Shown piece after piece: positions 33,707-45,330 of a DNA stretch of 64,000 nt; position 1 is the first letter of the stretch; each line of letters starts with the position of its first letter. The position numbers and the translations under genes are program-made. Below the pieces are notes generated by a model. It was not told the origin of the DNA. It worked only from the letters and a program-made list of their open reading frames with translations, and searched no databases. Source of the DNA: Odontocerum albicorne. Lineage: Eukaryota; Arthropoda; Insecta; Trichoptera; Odontoceridae. The stretch lies in assembly GCA_949825065.1 (NCBI GenBank), contig OX463846.1, forward strand, positions 2,311,778 through 2,375,777, read 5' to 3'.

Positions 33707-33770
33707 GTTTATCTTTACCTGACGATGAAGATAGTGGTCTTCGAAACCGGTAGTAAACCCGAAAATAAAC
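33707..33770 (+). ncRNA. hammerhead ribozyme motif, P2 type
   Basis: Stem I strands GTTTAT-C-TTTAC (33707-33718) and GTAAA...ATAAAC (33753-33770) pair as 5 bp next to the core and 6 bp beyond an internal loop. The core is CTGACGA (33719-33725), one extra T, stem II GAAGA/TCTTC with loop TAGTGG, GAAA, then ACCGGT as a 3-bp loopless stem III and A at the cleavage position (33752). Every helix of a type I hammerhead is present. The tiny stem III suggests action as a dimer, as reported for PLE-linked variants. Confidence 0.75.
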
Positions 33771-33839
33771 CTGTGGTGAACACAAAAATATAAAATAAGT
33801 TTTTTAATTACTTATTTTTCCTTTTACATAATGGAAACA

Positions 33840-34263
33840 GTTTTTTTAAGTAATTTTTATTGTTAACACTTTAAGGTGTTCATTTATTAATTATAACACT
33901 TTCATGTAATTACATCTGGTGAATTTATTGCTGTTAAATATTTTTTTCTAATCGATCAACCTAATTTTTACTAGAAGCTTCATTGATTGTGATGGCATAA
34001 ATGGGCAGATTTAAAGCTGTGTTTTTTTAAATATTTAAACCTTTAAATGGTCTTCTATCGTTTTAAATAACAAGGACACAGTGGGAGGCACGGTAGGCTA
34101 CGATAACTCTGGGTTTTAGATCATAAACCAGTATGTTGAAGCAAAACGAGTGCTGTCAAAAAGACCAGCGGGTGTAAAATTTGTAATTAAAATTTTAATC
34201 GTAATTTCGGTTTGCTGGTCGTATTTCATGGAATAGATACCCTCTTGGAGTGTTCTTCTTCTT
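33840..34263. other. unassigned sequence
   Basis: No feature recognised. Confidence 0.4.
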
Positions 34264-34602
34264 TCTAGTGTCATGTCAGGTCCCCCCAACGTTGAATATC
34301 ACTTGAGAGTAGGCATCTTTGTCCCCGGTAGCCCGAAAAAGATCCCCAACGCTTCTTATACCAGTCCAACCACGTATATTGCGGAGTCAGGAGATTTGCC
34401 TCTTGCCAACACCTCTCCGACTCTCTATTTTGTCTTTTATGATCAGGTTCAGTAATTTGTACTTTTCTCTTCTAAGTACTATACATGCCCCAAATAGGAC
34501 ACCTTTCGGATTTTAATATTAGTCAGCAACTCTCTATCAACTTTGGCTCTTTGAAGAACCCTTGTGTTGCTGAATTAACTTTGAAGAACCCTTGTGTTAG
34601 AG
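34264..34602 (-). mobile_element. LINE-A 3' end (copy 5)
   Basis: Minus-strand copy of the terminal 300 bp, from the GTGTCATGTCAGGT end to the KVDRELLTN block. A 22-bp piece (CTTTGAAGAACCCTTGTGTT) is duplicated at its 5' limit. Confidence 0.85.
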
Positions 34603-34644
34603 GATTAAATTGTATTGTTCTCGTTATATATTTTTATTGTATAT

Positions 34645-34825
34645 AGTAACATCTGGAGGGCTTACTACCATATGACAATTTCTTCTAACTACAAAGAAAA
34701 ATGTTTAAAAATGCTTTAAGTGAAAATCAGACTAGAATCCAAAAAGAGAATGCTTATGGGAATCAAACCAGCAAACTCTTTAGTTTTCAATCGGAGGTTT
34801 CCACATATATGGTAAAAGATCTCAG
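34645..34825 (-). repeat. SINE S1, diverged
   Basis: On the minus strand a GGTTTGATTCCC B box, TTTTCACTTAAAGC, and the tail TTAGAAGAAATTGTCATATG and AAGCCCTCCAG. Confidence 0.6.
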
Positions 34826-35274
34826 TGATGTACAAAATGGCGGCATAGAAGTGAATTGATTATATTATAAAGACTAATGGTTTTACTAAAGACCTCTCCG
34901 ATATAAGATTTTACATGGTTCCCCCATATATATGTGATATTAGGATCCCCATGGAGGTTTTACGCGAGTACCAGAGATATGAGAAGTAAACCATATGACG
35001 TATCTAGACCTTAGTGATAATAATATCACTGAACCTCTTAGATCAGTTCATAATAAAACAGTTTTTAATACTTTTTATCTTGATCTCATATTTTAACATG
35101 ATTAACTAGATTTGTGTTGAATCCCAGACCCACGTTTTCACGTGATTGTTTCTTCTTCTAAAAAAAGGCATCTTGCAAATATTTTTTAAACATTTATACC
35201 TTTAACCGATAGTCTTAACCGGTTTTTAACATTGACAATTAAAATACGCATAAATAGATTTACTTTGGAGATTC
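34826..35274. other. unassigned sequence
   Basis: No feature recognised. Confidence 0.4.
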
Positions 35275-35610
35275 TGACCAGGGCCAGCAACGACAAAATC
35301 ACTATCATAAAACCCCGCCTTATGGCTTATATACTCGTATTTGGAATAAAACATTTATTAGACGAAGAATAAATCGACCTTAAAATGTTATCCCTTTCCG
35401 AAGGGACATCTCATACACACAGAGTTGAAATACACAATGGAGAAGTTTGAAATAAATCCGTTTGAGACACCTAAGCCTACTACACTTTGTGTAGACTGTT
35501 TAGAAGCGAACATACGTGTATGTTGCAAATGTATATTTCTCGATCGACGGGTATACTCGTATATACCGGTTCTGTCCCTTTCGTTTAGATAGCTCAATTA
35601 TGAGTTTCCT
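35275..35610 (-). mobile_element. LINE-O/D-related fragment
   Basis: 35275-35400 matches LINE-O at 28080-28205 (AGGGCCAGCAACGACAAAAT, AATAAATCGACC). 35400-35590 reads RSRNIHLQHTRMFASKQ on the minus strand, resembling RRKRIYLQHNICAGKT of LINE-D at 43800. Octamers TACTCGTA lie at 35332 and 35554. Confidence 0.5.
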
Positions 35611-35642
35611 TATTGTTGATGATTAAGCCTATTATATCATTC

Positions 35643-36330
35643 AGAGTTGGAGCGAATTGAATAAAAGGTCGTTATCATCTAGAAATAGAGCGTGGGTAAC
35701 TGTCAATGTGTTCAAAATGGTCATTTGGAGTTGGAGGGAATTGAACAAGAGATCGTTATCATTTAGAAATAGAGCATGGGTAACTGTCAATGTGTCCAAA
35801 ACGGTCATTCGAAGTTGGAGCGAATTGAACAAGATATCGTTATCATTTAGAAATAGAGCATGGGTAACTGTTATTGTGTCCAAAACTGTCATTTGGAGTT
35901 GGAGCGAATTGAACAAGATGTCGTTATCATTTAGAAATAGAGCATGGGTAACTGTCAATGTGTCCAAAACGGTCATTCGAAGTTGGAGCGAATTGAACAA
36001 GAGATTGATATCAACTAGAAATAGAGTATGGGTAACTGACAATGTGTCCAAAACGGTCATTTGAAGTTGGAGCGAATTGAACAAGATATCGTTATCATCT
36101 ATTATATATATAGAGCATGAGTAACTGTCAATGTGTCCAAAACGGTCATTCGGAGTTGGAGCGAATTGAACAAGAGATCATTATCATTGAGAAATAGAGT
36201 GTGGGGAGTTGTCAATGTATTCAAAACGGTCATTTGGAATTGGAGCGAACTAAGCAAGATATCGTTATCATCTAGAAATAGAGCATGGGTAACTATCAAT
36301 GAGTTCAAAACGGTCATTACGGGAAAAGAA
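35643..36330. repeat. 84-bp satellite, eight units
   Basis: Unit: GTTGGAGCGAATTGAACAAG, ATATCGTTATCATTTAGAAA, TAGAGCATGGGTAACTGTCA, ATGTGTCCAAAACGGTCATT. Starts at 35646, 35730 and 35814 give 84 bp. Because 84 is 28 codons, both strands stay open for more than 130 codons (LNKRSLSFRNRAWVTVNV on plus, LFNSLQLQMTVLDTLTVTHA on minus). No start context or domain supports coding. Confidence 0.95.
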
Positions 36331-36839
36331 GTACCTTTCTTTTTGCATATATTCTTGATCTATTTTTTGGCAATATTCCAGAGATATGTAATGACAGCTA
36401 TCCTTCCATCTTTTTAGGGATCTGCAAGATGTTTGGTTTCCTATAGGGTTACCGTGTGAAACTATAAGAGAAATTCTGGATTATTCTTTGAACGTAATTC
36501 CGCCAATAAAGTCTTATCTGTCTCTCCTATTTCACGATATTCGGTTTGAGATTTGAATTATTTTCTGCATTTCTTGTTCTGTTTGAGAATTTTACTAGTT
36601 TTATATCGTAATACCTTAATTTCTGATGCTCTAACAAGTGCGGTATCAACTCTAGCAGATACCGGTTGTAAAGCAATTTGCATCTCATGCTACAAGTGAG
36701 CCAAAATTTTTGATCAAATTAAAAAATTATTATCCATTACAATTCTCGATAAATGAAATCTTCTTATTATACTCGTATATTAGGATTTTACCACTAATAA
36801 CAAATCGAATAACTTTTTTGCATATGTATTATTCAAATT
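36331..36839. other. unassigned, possibly LINE-L coding remnant
   Basis: 36640-36720 resembles 42770-42850 (AAAGCAATTTGCATCTCATG versus AAAGCAACTTGCATCTCGTT), upstream of LINE-L 3' regions in both places. It may be decayed coding sequence of that element. Confidence 0.35.
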
Positions 36840-37240
36840 GTTTATTTGCTTCCAGAAATATTTAAACTGATAGCAATGAACGGTAAAATACTATCTTTTT
36901 TATTCATAAGCTTCAATTAGCTTAGTAATGGAACAATGAAATCTTTAATATTTTTCCCCTATAAAATCTAAAATGTTCTACTGTTACGTAAGTATACTTG
37001 GCTGAATTCCGGTAATATTTTATAATGAACACAAATATATCGAACTTAAATATTTATAAACGTAACATTAATTCAAGTAATTACGTTGTAATTATAACTC
37101 CTAAACTTTAATTATGTCTTTAGGTTGCGTTACGATAAATTGTATGTAATTTTGCCAATAATTTTAAATATTTTAATTAGCTTGTCTTGTGTACTATTTT
37201 TTTCATGTTATATAAAATACACTACTGTGTCGTGAAAAAA
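36840..37240 (+). mobile_element. LINE-L 3' region (copy 2)
   Basis: CCTATAAAAT, TACGTAAGTATACTTGG, GGTAATATTTTATAATGAAC, and a tail near ACACTACTGTGTCGTG correspond block by block to 42900-43232. Confidence 0.6.
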
Positions 37241-37964
37241 GAGCAACATTTTAGTGGCATAATACATTTGGAAAAATATATTTAAAAAGTATGAAAATAT
37301 TCCCGAACAAAGAGTTTTTTGTATTATGAAATATTTGATTATGTTTTCATATAATTTTGCAAGATAATTGACCTGTAAAATAAATTCAGCTCACGTTATA
37401 CCTGTTTTAATAAAGTTAAAAAAATATGACATCGCTTTGTATGTGATTATATATGAAGATTTTTTATAAGATATAATTAAACGTCCATTTGACATGTTCA
37501 ATATTTTAATAAAAATATGATCGAGGTATATTTATTCGATATTGCAAAGAAATAAAAATATATCTTTTATTTTGGGTTATTTTTGTATGTGTGTGTGTAT
37601 CATATCGCCACGTTCAAGTTAATGGATTTAAAATGACGTTTAATGAATTAAGGTTTATCCACTGACAGCTCTTGGTGGATCTCCATTATTTATAAAAATA
37701 ACAAAAAGTTTATTTAACAATATTCCACTCACTCTTGCCTATTTAATAATTCTATTATTAAATGATAATTTATAAAAGGCCGTTTAGAGAGCATATTAGA
37801 GAGTCCTAAAGAACGCTTTAATTCGAGATGCAAATTCCCTAAAATCGACCGATACAACATTACAAAATAAGTACAATGCACACATGTTAAGTGTAAGGAT
37901 ATGAAGCTGTGACCATTATGTTAAAAACTTCTCCGCTTTTGCAAATGTTTAAAAAAACATATTT
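37241..37964. other. unassigned AT-rich sequence
   Basis: No feature apart from a decayed GCCGTTTAGAGAGCATATT motif near 37780 related to the 50918 array. Confidence 0.4.
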
Positions 37965-38563
37965 AACCCTTCCCTCCCTGTGATGTGTAACTAGTACACA
38001 TTGCTTCTAAAAACTTGAATATCTCTATAAATATAATAAATACTGGGTCAGATTTTAGGTATTCCTCCGTAATACATTTACGCATTGAATGAAAAAATAA
38101 TATAAATAATAATTAACCCTTATCGGCCACATCAGAGATATTTTGTGAAAATCGGGAATAAATTCACCAATACAATCAAATGTGTGCCAGTGTGTGACGT
38201 AGGTATATTTATTCTAAAAAACTGCTATGGGTGAGGAAGCGACGCTATTCACGTCTCACTCTCACTCTACTTCGGGATATGGGAACGCAAGAATAGAATC
38301 TCAGTTCACAATTGTGTTTCTTCCTTCGAGGTATGACAGTCCGATACCGAGTCCCGTCTCAGTTCTCAGTAGCTCTGGGACATCCATTTGAGGTGGTCTC
38401 TTCGCCCATTTTGTGAACGTCGGCCGATGTTTTTTTCATGTTTTCAGCAATTAAATTTCAAATATTATTCACCTTTGACTTCAAATTGAATTAATTTAAG
38501 CGATTGGCTATGAATATTCTTATTTTTCCGATTTTAAATCGCTCATTTTTACATGTGTATTGA
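37965..38563 (-). mobile_element. repeat H (copy 2)
   Basis: Minus-strand full-length counterpart of 10435-11041, starting TTAACCCTTCCCTCCCTGTG. It directly abuts, and may have inserted into, a DDE transposase fragment. Confidence 0.75.
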
Positions 38564-38744
38564 ATACACATATTTGCAGTTCTAACTCACCAATAACGCG
38601 AATAATTTCGTTCTTCAGCTCAGGAATTGATCGGGGGTCATTCTTATAGACCTGGCTTTTCACGTAACCCCAGAGAAAATAGTCCAACGGTGTCAGATCA
38701 CATGATCTTGGGGGGCAATTAACATCACCGTTTCCGGAAATCAC
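38564..38744 (-). pseudogene. mariner-like DDE transposase C-terminal fragment (copy 1)
   Basis: The minus strand reads NGDVNCPPRSCDLTPLDYFL, WGYVKSQVYKNDPRSIPELK, NEIIRVIGEL. PPRS.DLTPLD.FLWGY.K..VY is the third-aspartate region of a Tc1/mariner-superfamily transposase, where D in LTPLD is the last catalytic residue. It is cut by repeat H on the C-terminal side. A longer C-terminus of the same family is at 62945-63240. Confidence 0.8.
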
Positions 38745-39249
38745 AATATGTTATATAAAATAATTTTCTATTTGAACGCGTTGTTGTATTGTATACGACT
38801 CTATTTTTATAAATGTCATACATTACACTTCTCAAATATCACAAGACCCAGGCGAGTTCGCGAAGCCATCTGTGTTTTATCTAAGAATTTAAAAAAACCG
38901 CTCAATTTGTAAGACCCTTCCCAATCTTGAGCTCAGGAGGGTTATTTTTCAAAGCTTCCTCAATTTTAAGTTTTGATGAAGATATTTATCATTCCATTTT
39001 ATCTAAATAATTTGTTTTCGTTTTATAATTAGCAATATAATTTCGTATTTTAGTCATTCTTGAAATATTTCTTTTACCGAATTTTATTAAAATATTGTTA
39101 TGCAAAATGTAAAATGCATAAATCTATTAGATTGTTATTTTTCTTTCCTTTTAAATTGTATTTTCTGGTCATTGGTATTTGCATTCATTTCATGTTGAAT
39201 GGTACACGAGTATACCATATATCTAGAATTATCCATTTCTTTTGAATAA
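38745..39249. other. unassigned sequence
   Basis: First about 40 bases still match the segment left of the 63240 fragment. Otherwise nothing recognised. Confidence 0.4.
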
Positions 39250-39990
39250 ATTAGTAAACTTCCTGCTCGGTATCCCACGGCGGAGCTTTTCAGAGAGTAT
39301 CAGGTCCTGAACATAGCCAATTTACATCTCAAATCCATTCTCTGGCACTACCATCGAGAGGAAGGGAAGATGCAGACTCAGCAGACACACATGACACGCA
39401 TGGCAGCTAATGAAATTTTCACCATCCCTAGAGTTAAAACCTCTTTTGCCCAAAGGCAATATGCTTATTTGGCTCCCATGACATACAATGGCGTGCCGAC
39501 TTCAATAAAGGTAAAGGTAGGAAAACCATTTAGACAGTCGATCGGAGCGTGGTTGTTATTGCGACAGGATTTTGAGTACTTGGGCTTTCAGGATGAATGA
39601 CGAGTGGAAGGGATTTATGTGAGATTTGTGATTGTGTGCGGTATAATGTAGGATGAATATTTTTGGTCTTTCTGGAGTGATGATGTGTGAGGAGTTGAAT
39701 TTCGCAAGATGTTTCCAGTTGTAGTTGAGTGTCACTGTCAGGTTGATGAGAGCGTGCAACGGGGTTTTGTTTTTTTGTGTAATCAAAAATCGGAAAGAAG
39801 TATCGATTTATTTTTTTCATGCTAAATATCCTCAATGAGATACAGGCAAAAGCCTAGTTTACTGGGGATACGACAAATGGAAGGCAACAAACCCAGATCC
39901 ATTAAAATTGTATGTCCAAATCAAATTATCTGTTGTTTTTCTCAAATTGTGTATATTTCTTGTCATGTGTAATAATAAATAAATAAAAAA
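39250..39990 (+). mobile_element. LINE-C 3' end, best copy
   Basis: Coding runs from about 39256 (LPARYPTAELFREYQVLNIA, NLHLKSILWHYHREEGKMQT) through QTHMTRMAANEIFTIPRVK, AYLAPMTYNGVPTSIKVKVG and IGAWLLLRQDFEYLGFQDE to the stop at 39600. YPT.ELF.E..VL.......K and Y..PM.YN.VP..IK fit the end of a Jockey/CR1-like RT ORF. About 390 bp of 3' region and an AATAAATAAAT tail follow. It is 5' truncated. Confidence 0.9.
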
Positions 39991-40107
39991 TATTGACACG
40001 TAATCTTTTCGTTTCAAATTATTCAGTTATATGTTCTAACACTTATTTTAATCGAGATAAATATATATTTTTTTATAAATAACAACCTTCATGACCTTTG
40101 TGGCCTA

Positions 40108-40305
40108 GATAGCCTCCGTGGCCTAGTTGATAAGATGCATGTGTCCTAGCCCGGGGGTTGCGAGTTCGACTCCCGTAGAAACATAGATTTTTTTAAAGGA
40201 TTACAGTCTAGTTTTCCTTCAAGGCCTCTACACCTTTCTGATTGGTTGGAAGAGATTACTACGGGTCAATAATCCCATCAGGTTGTAAATACAAAAAAAT
40301 ATAAT
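40108..40305 (+). repeat. tRNA-derived SINE S1
   Basis: Head CTCCGTGGCCTAGTTGATAA (A box) and GGTTGCGAGTTCGACTCCCG (B box), then a body and the tail GATTGGTTGGAAGAGATTAC and CATCAGGTTG. This plus-strand copy keeps both Pol III promoter boxes but its tRNA fold is incomplete. Confidence 0.75.
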
Positions 40306-40329
40306 ACAATAAAATACTATTGTAATATA

Positions 40330-40576
40330 AATACATTGGACAGATTAGAGACCCTAGAAAAGTCAGTGCATCGAGGTGAACATCTGGCAAACACATATAT
40401 TTCAAGAATCTCGCCGAGGTTGTCCCATGCCTCCCTCAGCCCCCAGTCCCCTCCCCAACCCGAATGTTTACCGTCAGAAACGTGTATCTCGGTACCAGTT
40501 CGAACAGAATTCAGTCTTGTTTGTGCTGTCCTGATGATGAGGTGAAATCTTTGAAAACAGTAGAGTTATACCGATT
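40330..40576 (+). mobile_element. P1 PLE, left part, interrupted by LINE-C
   Basis: ACAGATTAGAGACCCTAGAA through the ribozyme region to GAGTTATACC. It continues at 40976 with ATTCCAAAAAGTGGAATAAA. ATACC at both junctions is probably the LINE-C target duplication. The core at 40531-40562 (CTGATGA... GAAAACAGTA) is degenerate. Confidence 0.8.
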
Positions 40577-40975
40577 TTTATTCTTATGATTGTGTGCGGT
40601 ATATTGTGGAATGAATATTTTTGGTCTTTCTGGAGTGATAATGTGTGAGGAGTTGAGTTTCGCCAGATGTTTCCAGTTGTAGTTGAGTGTCACTGTTTGT
40701 CAGGTTGATGAGAGCGTGCAACGGTTTTTTTTTGTGTAATTAAAAATCGGAAAGAAGTATCGATTTATTTTTTCATGCTAAATATCCTCAGTGAGATACA
40801 GTCAAAAGCCTAGTTAACTGGGGATACGACAAATGAAAGGCAACAAACCCAGATCCATTAAAATTATATGTCCAAATCAAATTACCTGTTGTTTTTTCTC
40901 AAATTGTGTATATTTCTTGTCATGTGTAATAATAAATAAATAAAATAAATAAATAATAAATAAAATAAAATACCA
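40577..40975 (+). mobile_element. LINE-C 3' tail inserted in P1
   Basis: Only the 3' untranslated region of LINE-C, from TATTCTTATGATTGTGTGCG to the AATAAATAAAATAAAATA tail. It is younger than the P1 copy it splits. Confidence 0.85.
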
Positions 40976-41012
40976 TTCCAAAAAGTGGAATAAACAGTGT
41001 TTGATATTTTTT
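40976..41012 (+). mobile_element. P1 PLE, right part
   Basis: ATTCCAAAAAGTGGAATAAA CAGTGTTTGATA resumes the P1 terminal block after LINE-C. Confidence 0.75.
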
Positions 41013-41569
41013 TTTACAGTGCACAGTAAATGGTTTTAAAGCAACAAATTCACCAGATGTATTTGCAGTAAAGAGTGTGAAATAAACAAATATGTAAAGG
41101 GATATTTTAATGTAATTTCTTATCAAAAAATAACGTATAAATTTGATTAAAAAAAAGGCAAATAAATTAAGGTTTTCGTCTGCTTTTTTCCATCCTATAA
41201 TATAGAAAAAACCGAGTTAATTCAACACAATATGTTATTTTTGTCATTTTAACATACACGCCGTTTCCTTATTTTTCGCGGTACTGTGAGAAATTTAATT
41301 GCCAATTGCAACCGGAGGTCAAAGTGCTTGATGCACTCTCCATGAATAATTGCTCCAGATTGATATTTAACGGTTGATGTAGCAATAATTAGCTTTGTTT
41401 TTATTTACACTTGTTATCCATGCCGAACTCATGTGTTATAATTGAACGAATAAATAATATTTAATTCAGGTGAGATTTTTTTTATTTCTTTGAGTTAAAG
41501 TAATACATCTTTTGACACGAGTTTATTTTTACGTTTATGTAAAAGTTACCAATGCAGTATACAAATAAT
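41013..41569. other. unassigned sequence
   Basis: No feature recognised. Confidence 0.4.
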
Positions 41570-42115
41570 TACAGTGTCAAAAATAATCACAGTATCAAAA
41601 ATTATATTAATTTAAATAAATATAAAAGTATAAAAAATATTAACAGTATCAAAAGTAATAACAGTGTCAAAAATAATAATAGTATCAAACATAATAATAG
41701 TATCAAAAAATTACAGGAGTATCAAAAATAATAATTGCACCCAAAATTATAAAAGTATAAAAAATAATAACAGTATCAAAAATAATAACAGTGTCAAAAA
41801 TAATAATAGTATCAAAAAATTACAGCAGTAGCAAAAATAATAATAGTACCAAAAATTATAAAAGTATCAAAAATAATAACAAAATCAAAAATAATAATAG
41901 TTTCAAAAATAAAAAGCTCCAAAAGTGAAAAGAAACGTGTAAATGTAGCGGTTACGGTATCAAAAAAAATCGTGTAAATGTAGCGATAAGAGTATCAAAA
42001 ATGACAACATAATCAAAAATAATAAGTATTAAAAATAAATAAAATCGGGTTAATGTAGCGATTTATCAAAAATGATTACAATATCAAAAAGAAAAAATCG
42101 TGTAAATGTAATCAC
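41570..42115. repeat. degenerate short-unit minisatellite
   Basis: Repeats built on AGTATCAAAAATAATAAC, about 15-20 bp, with later units adding CGTGTAAATGTAGCG. Many insertions and substitutions. Confidence 0.9.
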
Positions 42116-42524
42116 TTCATTTATTTTTGATATTGTACACGTCATCGTTTTTTATACCGTTAGCACCTCGGAAGAAGGTGAACCACATTGCTATCGAAGT
42201 TGCATCAGTACATTAAAACAAATTCCTTGTTAAATAATTGGATAACGACAACGGTCTGGAAAAAAGAGAATTTGTAGTTATGAGTTGAAACAATTATAAA
42301 AGGCAGTATTTTCCCAAAAGACATCATCATTTTTTTGTGTAGTAGTATATATACCTCAATATTTATCCATAAAATTCCCACAAAATTCTCAAAAAATCCA
42401 ATATTTGTCCTATGTATGCGTTATTCCACTAAAAATAAATCTGAGTTCTTTACCTCTATAAAATAAGTCGCCGACAATTACGTAAGTCTGCTTGGTGAAG
42501 TTTAGTAATATTTTGTGGTATACA

Positions 42525-42532
42525 TACGAGTA
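42525..42532 (+). other. 6-bp footprint insertion at TA
   Basis: GGTATACATACGAGTACATA where the sister copy at 43012 reads GGTATACATACATA. Confidence 0.95.
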
Positions 42533-42539
42533 CATAACA

Positions 42540-42547
42540 TACGAGTA
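42540..42547 (+). other. 6-bp footprint insertion at TA
   Basis: CATAACATACGAGTATATTG where the sister copy reads CATAACATATATTG. It lies only 15 bp from the previous insertion. Confidence 0.95.
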
Positions 42548-42854
42548 TATTGAACTTAGCCAGAGCATAGACAGAAATTCGTATGCAAAGACTTGGAAAC
42601 GAGTTTTGCAACAATTTAGATATTTTTAATAGAAGTATAATATATAGTATTCGCCAGAATATCACAACAATATTTATAAATAGCTACTAATTTTGTGCTC
42701 TCATTTATTAATATAAATAACGTAATATAAACAAAACATTAAGGACAATACTTTGCCTCTGGAGTTGAGTAACCCTGCATCAACATGTATGTAGGTTTTA
42801 ATTCTGCAAAGCAACTTGCATCTCGTTCTACTAATGAGGCCATGTGTTTTCTAT

Positions 42855-43232
42855 ATCTCAATATCTATCCATAAAATTCCCACAAAATTCTCAAAAAAAT
42901 CCAATATTTGTTCTATGTATGCGTTATTCCACTATAAACAAATCTGACCTCTATAAAATAAGTCTTCGACCATTACGTAAGTCTGCTTGGTGAAGTTTGG
43001 TAATATTTTGTGGTATACATACATAACATATATTGAACTTAAATATACATATAATTATTAAATAATTTTAAAACAATGACTGTAATTTATTATTATTACT
43101 GCTTTTTTGTATCTTCGTGTAAGTTTAAGATAAAGTTTTGTATTATTTGTCAATAATTTTAAGTACTTGTATAATCTGTCACATGTTCATTTGTATAAAC
43201 ACTGTTGTGTCGTTAATTAAATAAATAAATAA
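42855..43232 (+). mobile_element. LINE-L 3' region (copy 3)
   Basis: Starts with the segment duplicated at 42345 and continues to ACACTGTTGTGTCGTTAATT and an AAATAAATAAATAAAT tail, the best-preserved LINE-L 3' end. The coding portion is not recognised. Confidence 0.65.
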
Positions 43233-43237
43233 ATATC

Positions 43238-43492
43238 TGTGGCGTTATGGCAGAAGTTGATATGTCCGTTTTACCTTAGTTTACAGGATAAGCAATATTA
43301 TCTTTGATAAGCTGTTCAAATCAGTACAAATAAGCATTTTTTAAGTTTTTCCAAACAATATATATTTTGTTTAGATAATGGCTGACACACCAAGTTTTGG
43401 CACAACATGCTGATAAATATTTTCTATAAATTGGGAGAATAAACACAAAATGACAAAAAAACGGACATATCAACTTCTGCCATAACGCCACA
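43238..43492. mobile_element. short MITE with 35-bp inverted termini
   Basis: TGTGGCGTTATGGCAGAAGT TGATATGTCCGTTTT at the left and its exact complement at the right, around 185 bp of non-coding sequence. It sits at the end of the LINE-L tail. The target duplication is not clear. Confidence 0.85.
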
Positions 43493-43514
43493 TATATTAT
43501 ATTCTTCACTTCTT

Positions 43515-43850
43515 CTTAAACTTTCTGTAGACTCTCAAGAGTCTGTTACTGCAGGATTGCCCTCCTGTGATGCTGAGCTCCAGCTATCTCTCCATCGTTT
43601 CGGGGGTCTCCCTGGCGGACGCCGTCCATGCGGCACCCCATGCAGAGCTTTGTATGGAATTCTTGTGGAATTCATCCTCTGTACATGTTGTTACCAGTAT
43701 CGTCGATGCTGTCATCCCCATCTGACCACATCTTGGACCTCACAGACCTCTCAGATTGTAGTGTTCCTTACACGATCACGCAAAGTCTTCCCAGCACATA
43801 TATTATGTTGTAAGTAAATTCTCTTTCGACGAACTAATGTCTTATATTCG
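43515..43850 (-). mobile_element. LINE-D C-terminal region
   Basis: The minus strand reads LVRRKRIYLQHNICAGKTLR, DRVRNTTI, stop, EVCEVQDVVRWG and on in other frames to HVQRMNSTRIP and GRRPPGRPPKRWRDSW. It has the same block order as 31745-32215. Frame breaks prevent function. Confidence 0.8.
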
Positions 43851-43895
43851 AAATATGTACCAACTTTTCTTAGGGCTTCTATAATCTTACATACA

Positions 43896-43903
43896 TACTC
43901 GTA
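43896..43903 (-). other. 6-bp footprint insertion at TA in LINE-K
   Basis: In sense: GATGGTATTTACGAGTATGT where LINE-K at 26020 reads GATGGTATGTATGT. This is one CGAGTA insertion plus one substitution. Confidence 0.75.
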
Positions 43904-44700
43904 AATACCATCATACCATTTTCCTGTCGAGGTAGGCAAATAAGACAGAGAGCCATTCTTTCCTATCTCGCACCACATCGCTCGCTTCTTCTACATCCAT
44001 ACAACTTCCATTATTTCTCTGACTTTGTACGAGATCTTCTATCAGAATATCATTCACTTGATCCAACCAACCTTTTTTTGGTCTTCTTCTCTTGCGCATT
44101 CTTTATATCTGTTTATAAGTCTTCTTCATTCATTCGTTCCACATGAACGAACTACTTGTATCTCAACGGACTCTACTTTATCCTACTTAATGCATCAGCC
44201 TTAACTTCACATTCATTTTTTATCACTTTACTCCGTATTTTGTCATGTATTTTTCTCAATGCATACATTTCTACAGCATTTATTCAACTCCTTTCAGTCT
44301 TTTTCGAATTCGAATTCATACGTTCACGTTTCACTCCCATACATCAAAGTAAGCACTAAAACACGATTGTGGACTATCATCTTAGCAGATTTTGAACTGC
44401 TCGGTTCAAGAATACATGTTTTAGTTTCCCATTCACTTTTCCTATTGCTACACGCCATTTGGTATTCCTTTTAAATATTCCATCATCTGAAAATAAACAA
44501 CCTAATTTTTGAAATTCTGGCAATCTTTGATTTTTCACTCATATGTAACATTTATTTTTCCTTCCCCATTTTTCTATCACAATAACTTTGCATTTAGCAA
44601 CATTTAATCTCAGATCTTTCTCTTCGTATCCCTCATACAATTTACTTATCGAACTAAGCAATTAATCTTTGTTCTCTGTCAACACTACCATATATCATCT
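43904..44700 (-). mobile_element. LINE-K, RT thumb to C-terminus, decayed
   Basis: The minus strand gives KLYEGYEEKDLRLNVAKCKV, LPEFQKLGCLFSDDGIFKRN, INAVEMYALRKIHDKIRSKV, FVHVERMNEEDL, KKRLVGSSE and YGCRRSERCG in shifting frames, plus an open MRKRRRPKKGWLDQVNDILI block. The order matches RTE-like elements from the end of the palm to the end of the ORF. Confidence 0.75.
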
Positions 44701-45119
44701 GCACACAGCAATTCCCTTTACACATTTGTTTGCCACCAATTAACCTATATAGTTCTTTGAATCTATATAATGCATGAATCTATATAAATATTGAAAAACT
44801 AGGGTTGGTTGACTTGCTTGGCCCATGATTTAAACCAATAAAAACAGGTAATTTTCTTCGCGTATTCACAATTGAACAATTATCTAAATAAAATGTTTCA
44901 ATAACTTCAACACGTTGCTGCAGAGCTAGATGCTACGTAATTAATTGTTATTGACCATTCTCTACGATTGTTAAATATGAACTGACAAATAACAGCCAAA
45001 TCAAAATGGCGGCCAAACAAAATCGGTCTGGAACATAAAACGCACGCTGTGCATTGCCTGCATGCACTGCCTTTTTATCCTCATACTTAACTCATATGTA
45101 TAATATATTTTTAATAAAA
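44701..45119. other. unassigned sequence
   Basis: No feature recognised. Confidence 0.4.
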
Positions 45120-45330
45120 AGGGCTCTCTCACGGGATTCAAACCCTTAATCAGGTTTGAATCCCGAGTAAACCCTTAATCAATAATAAAAGGTTTGAATC
45201 CCGAGTAAACCCTTAATCAATAATAAAAGGTTTGAATCCCGAGTAAACCCTTAATCAACAATAAAAGGTTTGAATCCCGAGTAAACCCTTAATCAATAAT
45301 AAAAGGTTTGAATCCGTGCTCTTGAATAGA
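45120..45330. repeat. 38-bp tandem repeat, five units
   Basis: GGTTTGAATCCCGAGTAAAC, CCTTAATCAATAATAAAA. Starts at 45153, 45191, 45229, 45267 and 45305. GGTTTGAATCC is a good Pol III B box, so the unit probably derives from a tRNA-like SINE. Confidence 0.95.

Larger units (their letters stand above)
33151..33825 (+). mobile_element. P2 Penelope-like element with 14-bp target duplication
   Basis: Flanked by ACATAATGGAAACA (33137-33150 and 33826-33839). From left: an inverted (minus) terminal piece up to about 33285 (TATGTTCACCACAGGTTTAT), a short C-terminal ORF, a pyrimidine-rich region, the ribozyme motif, and the same terminal piece in plus orientation (AAACCTGTGGTGAACAC). The inverted 5' terminal piece plus variable target duplication is typical of Penelope insertions. 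Confidence 0.9.
42345..42562 (+). repeat. duplicated LINE-L segment, left copy
   Basis: Matches 42855-43042 block by block from CTCAATATTTATCCATAAAA to CATATTGAACTTA-like sequence. It differs in carrying two CGAGTA insertions near its right end. Confidence 0.9.
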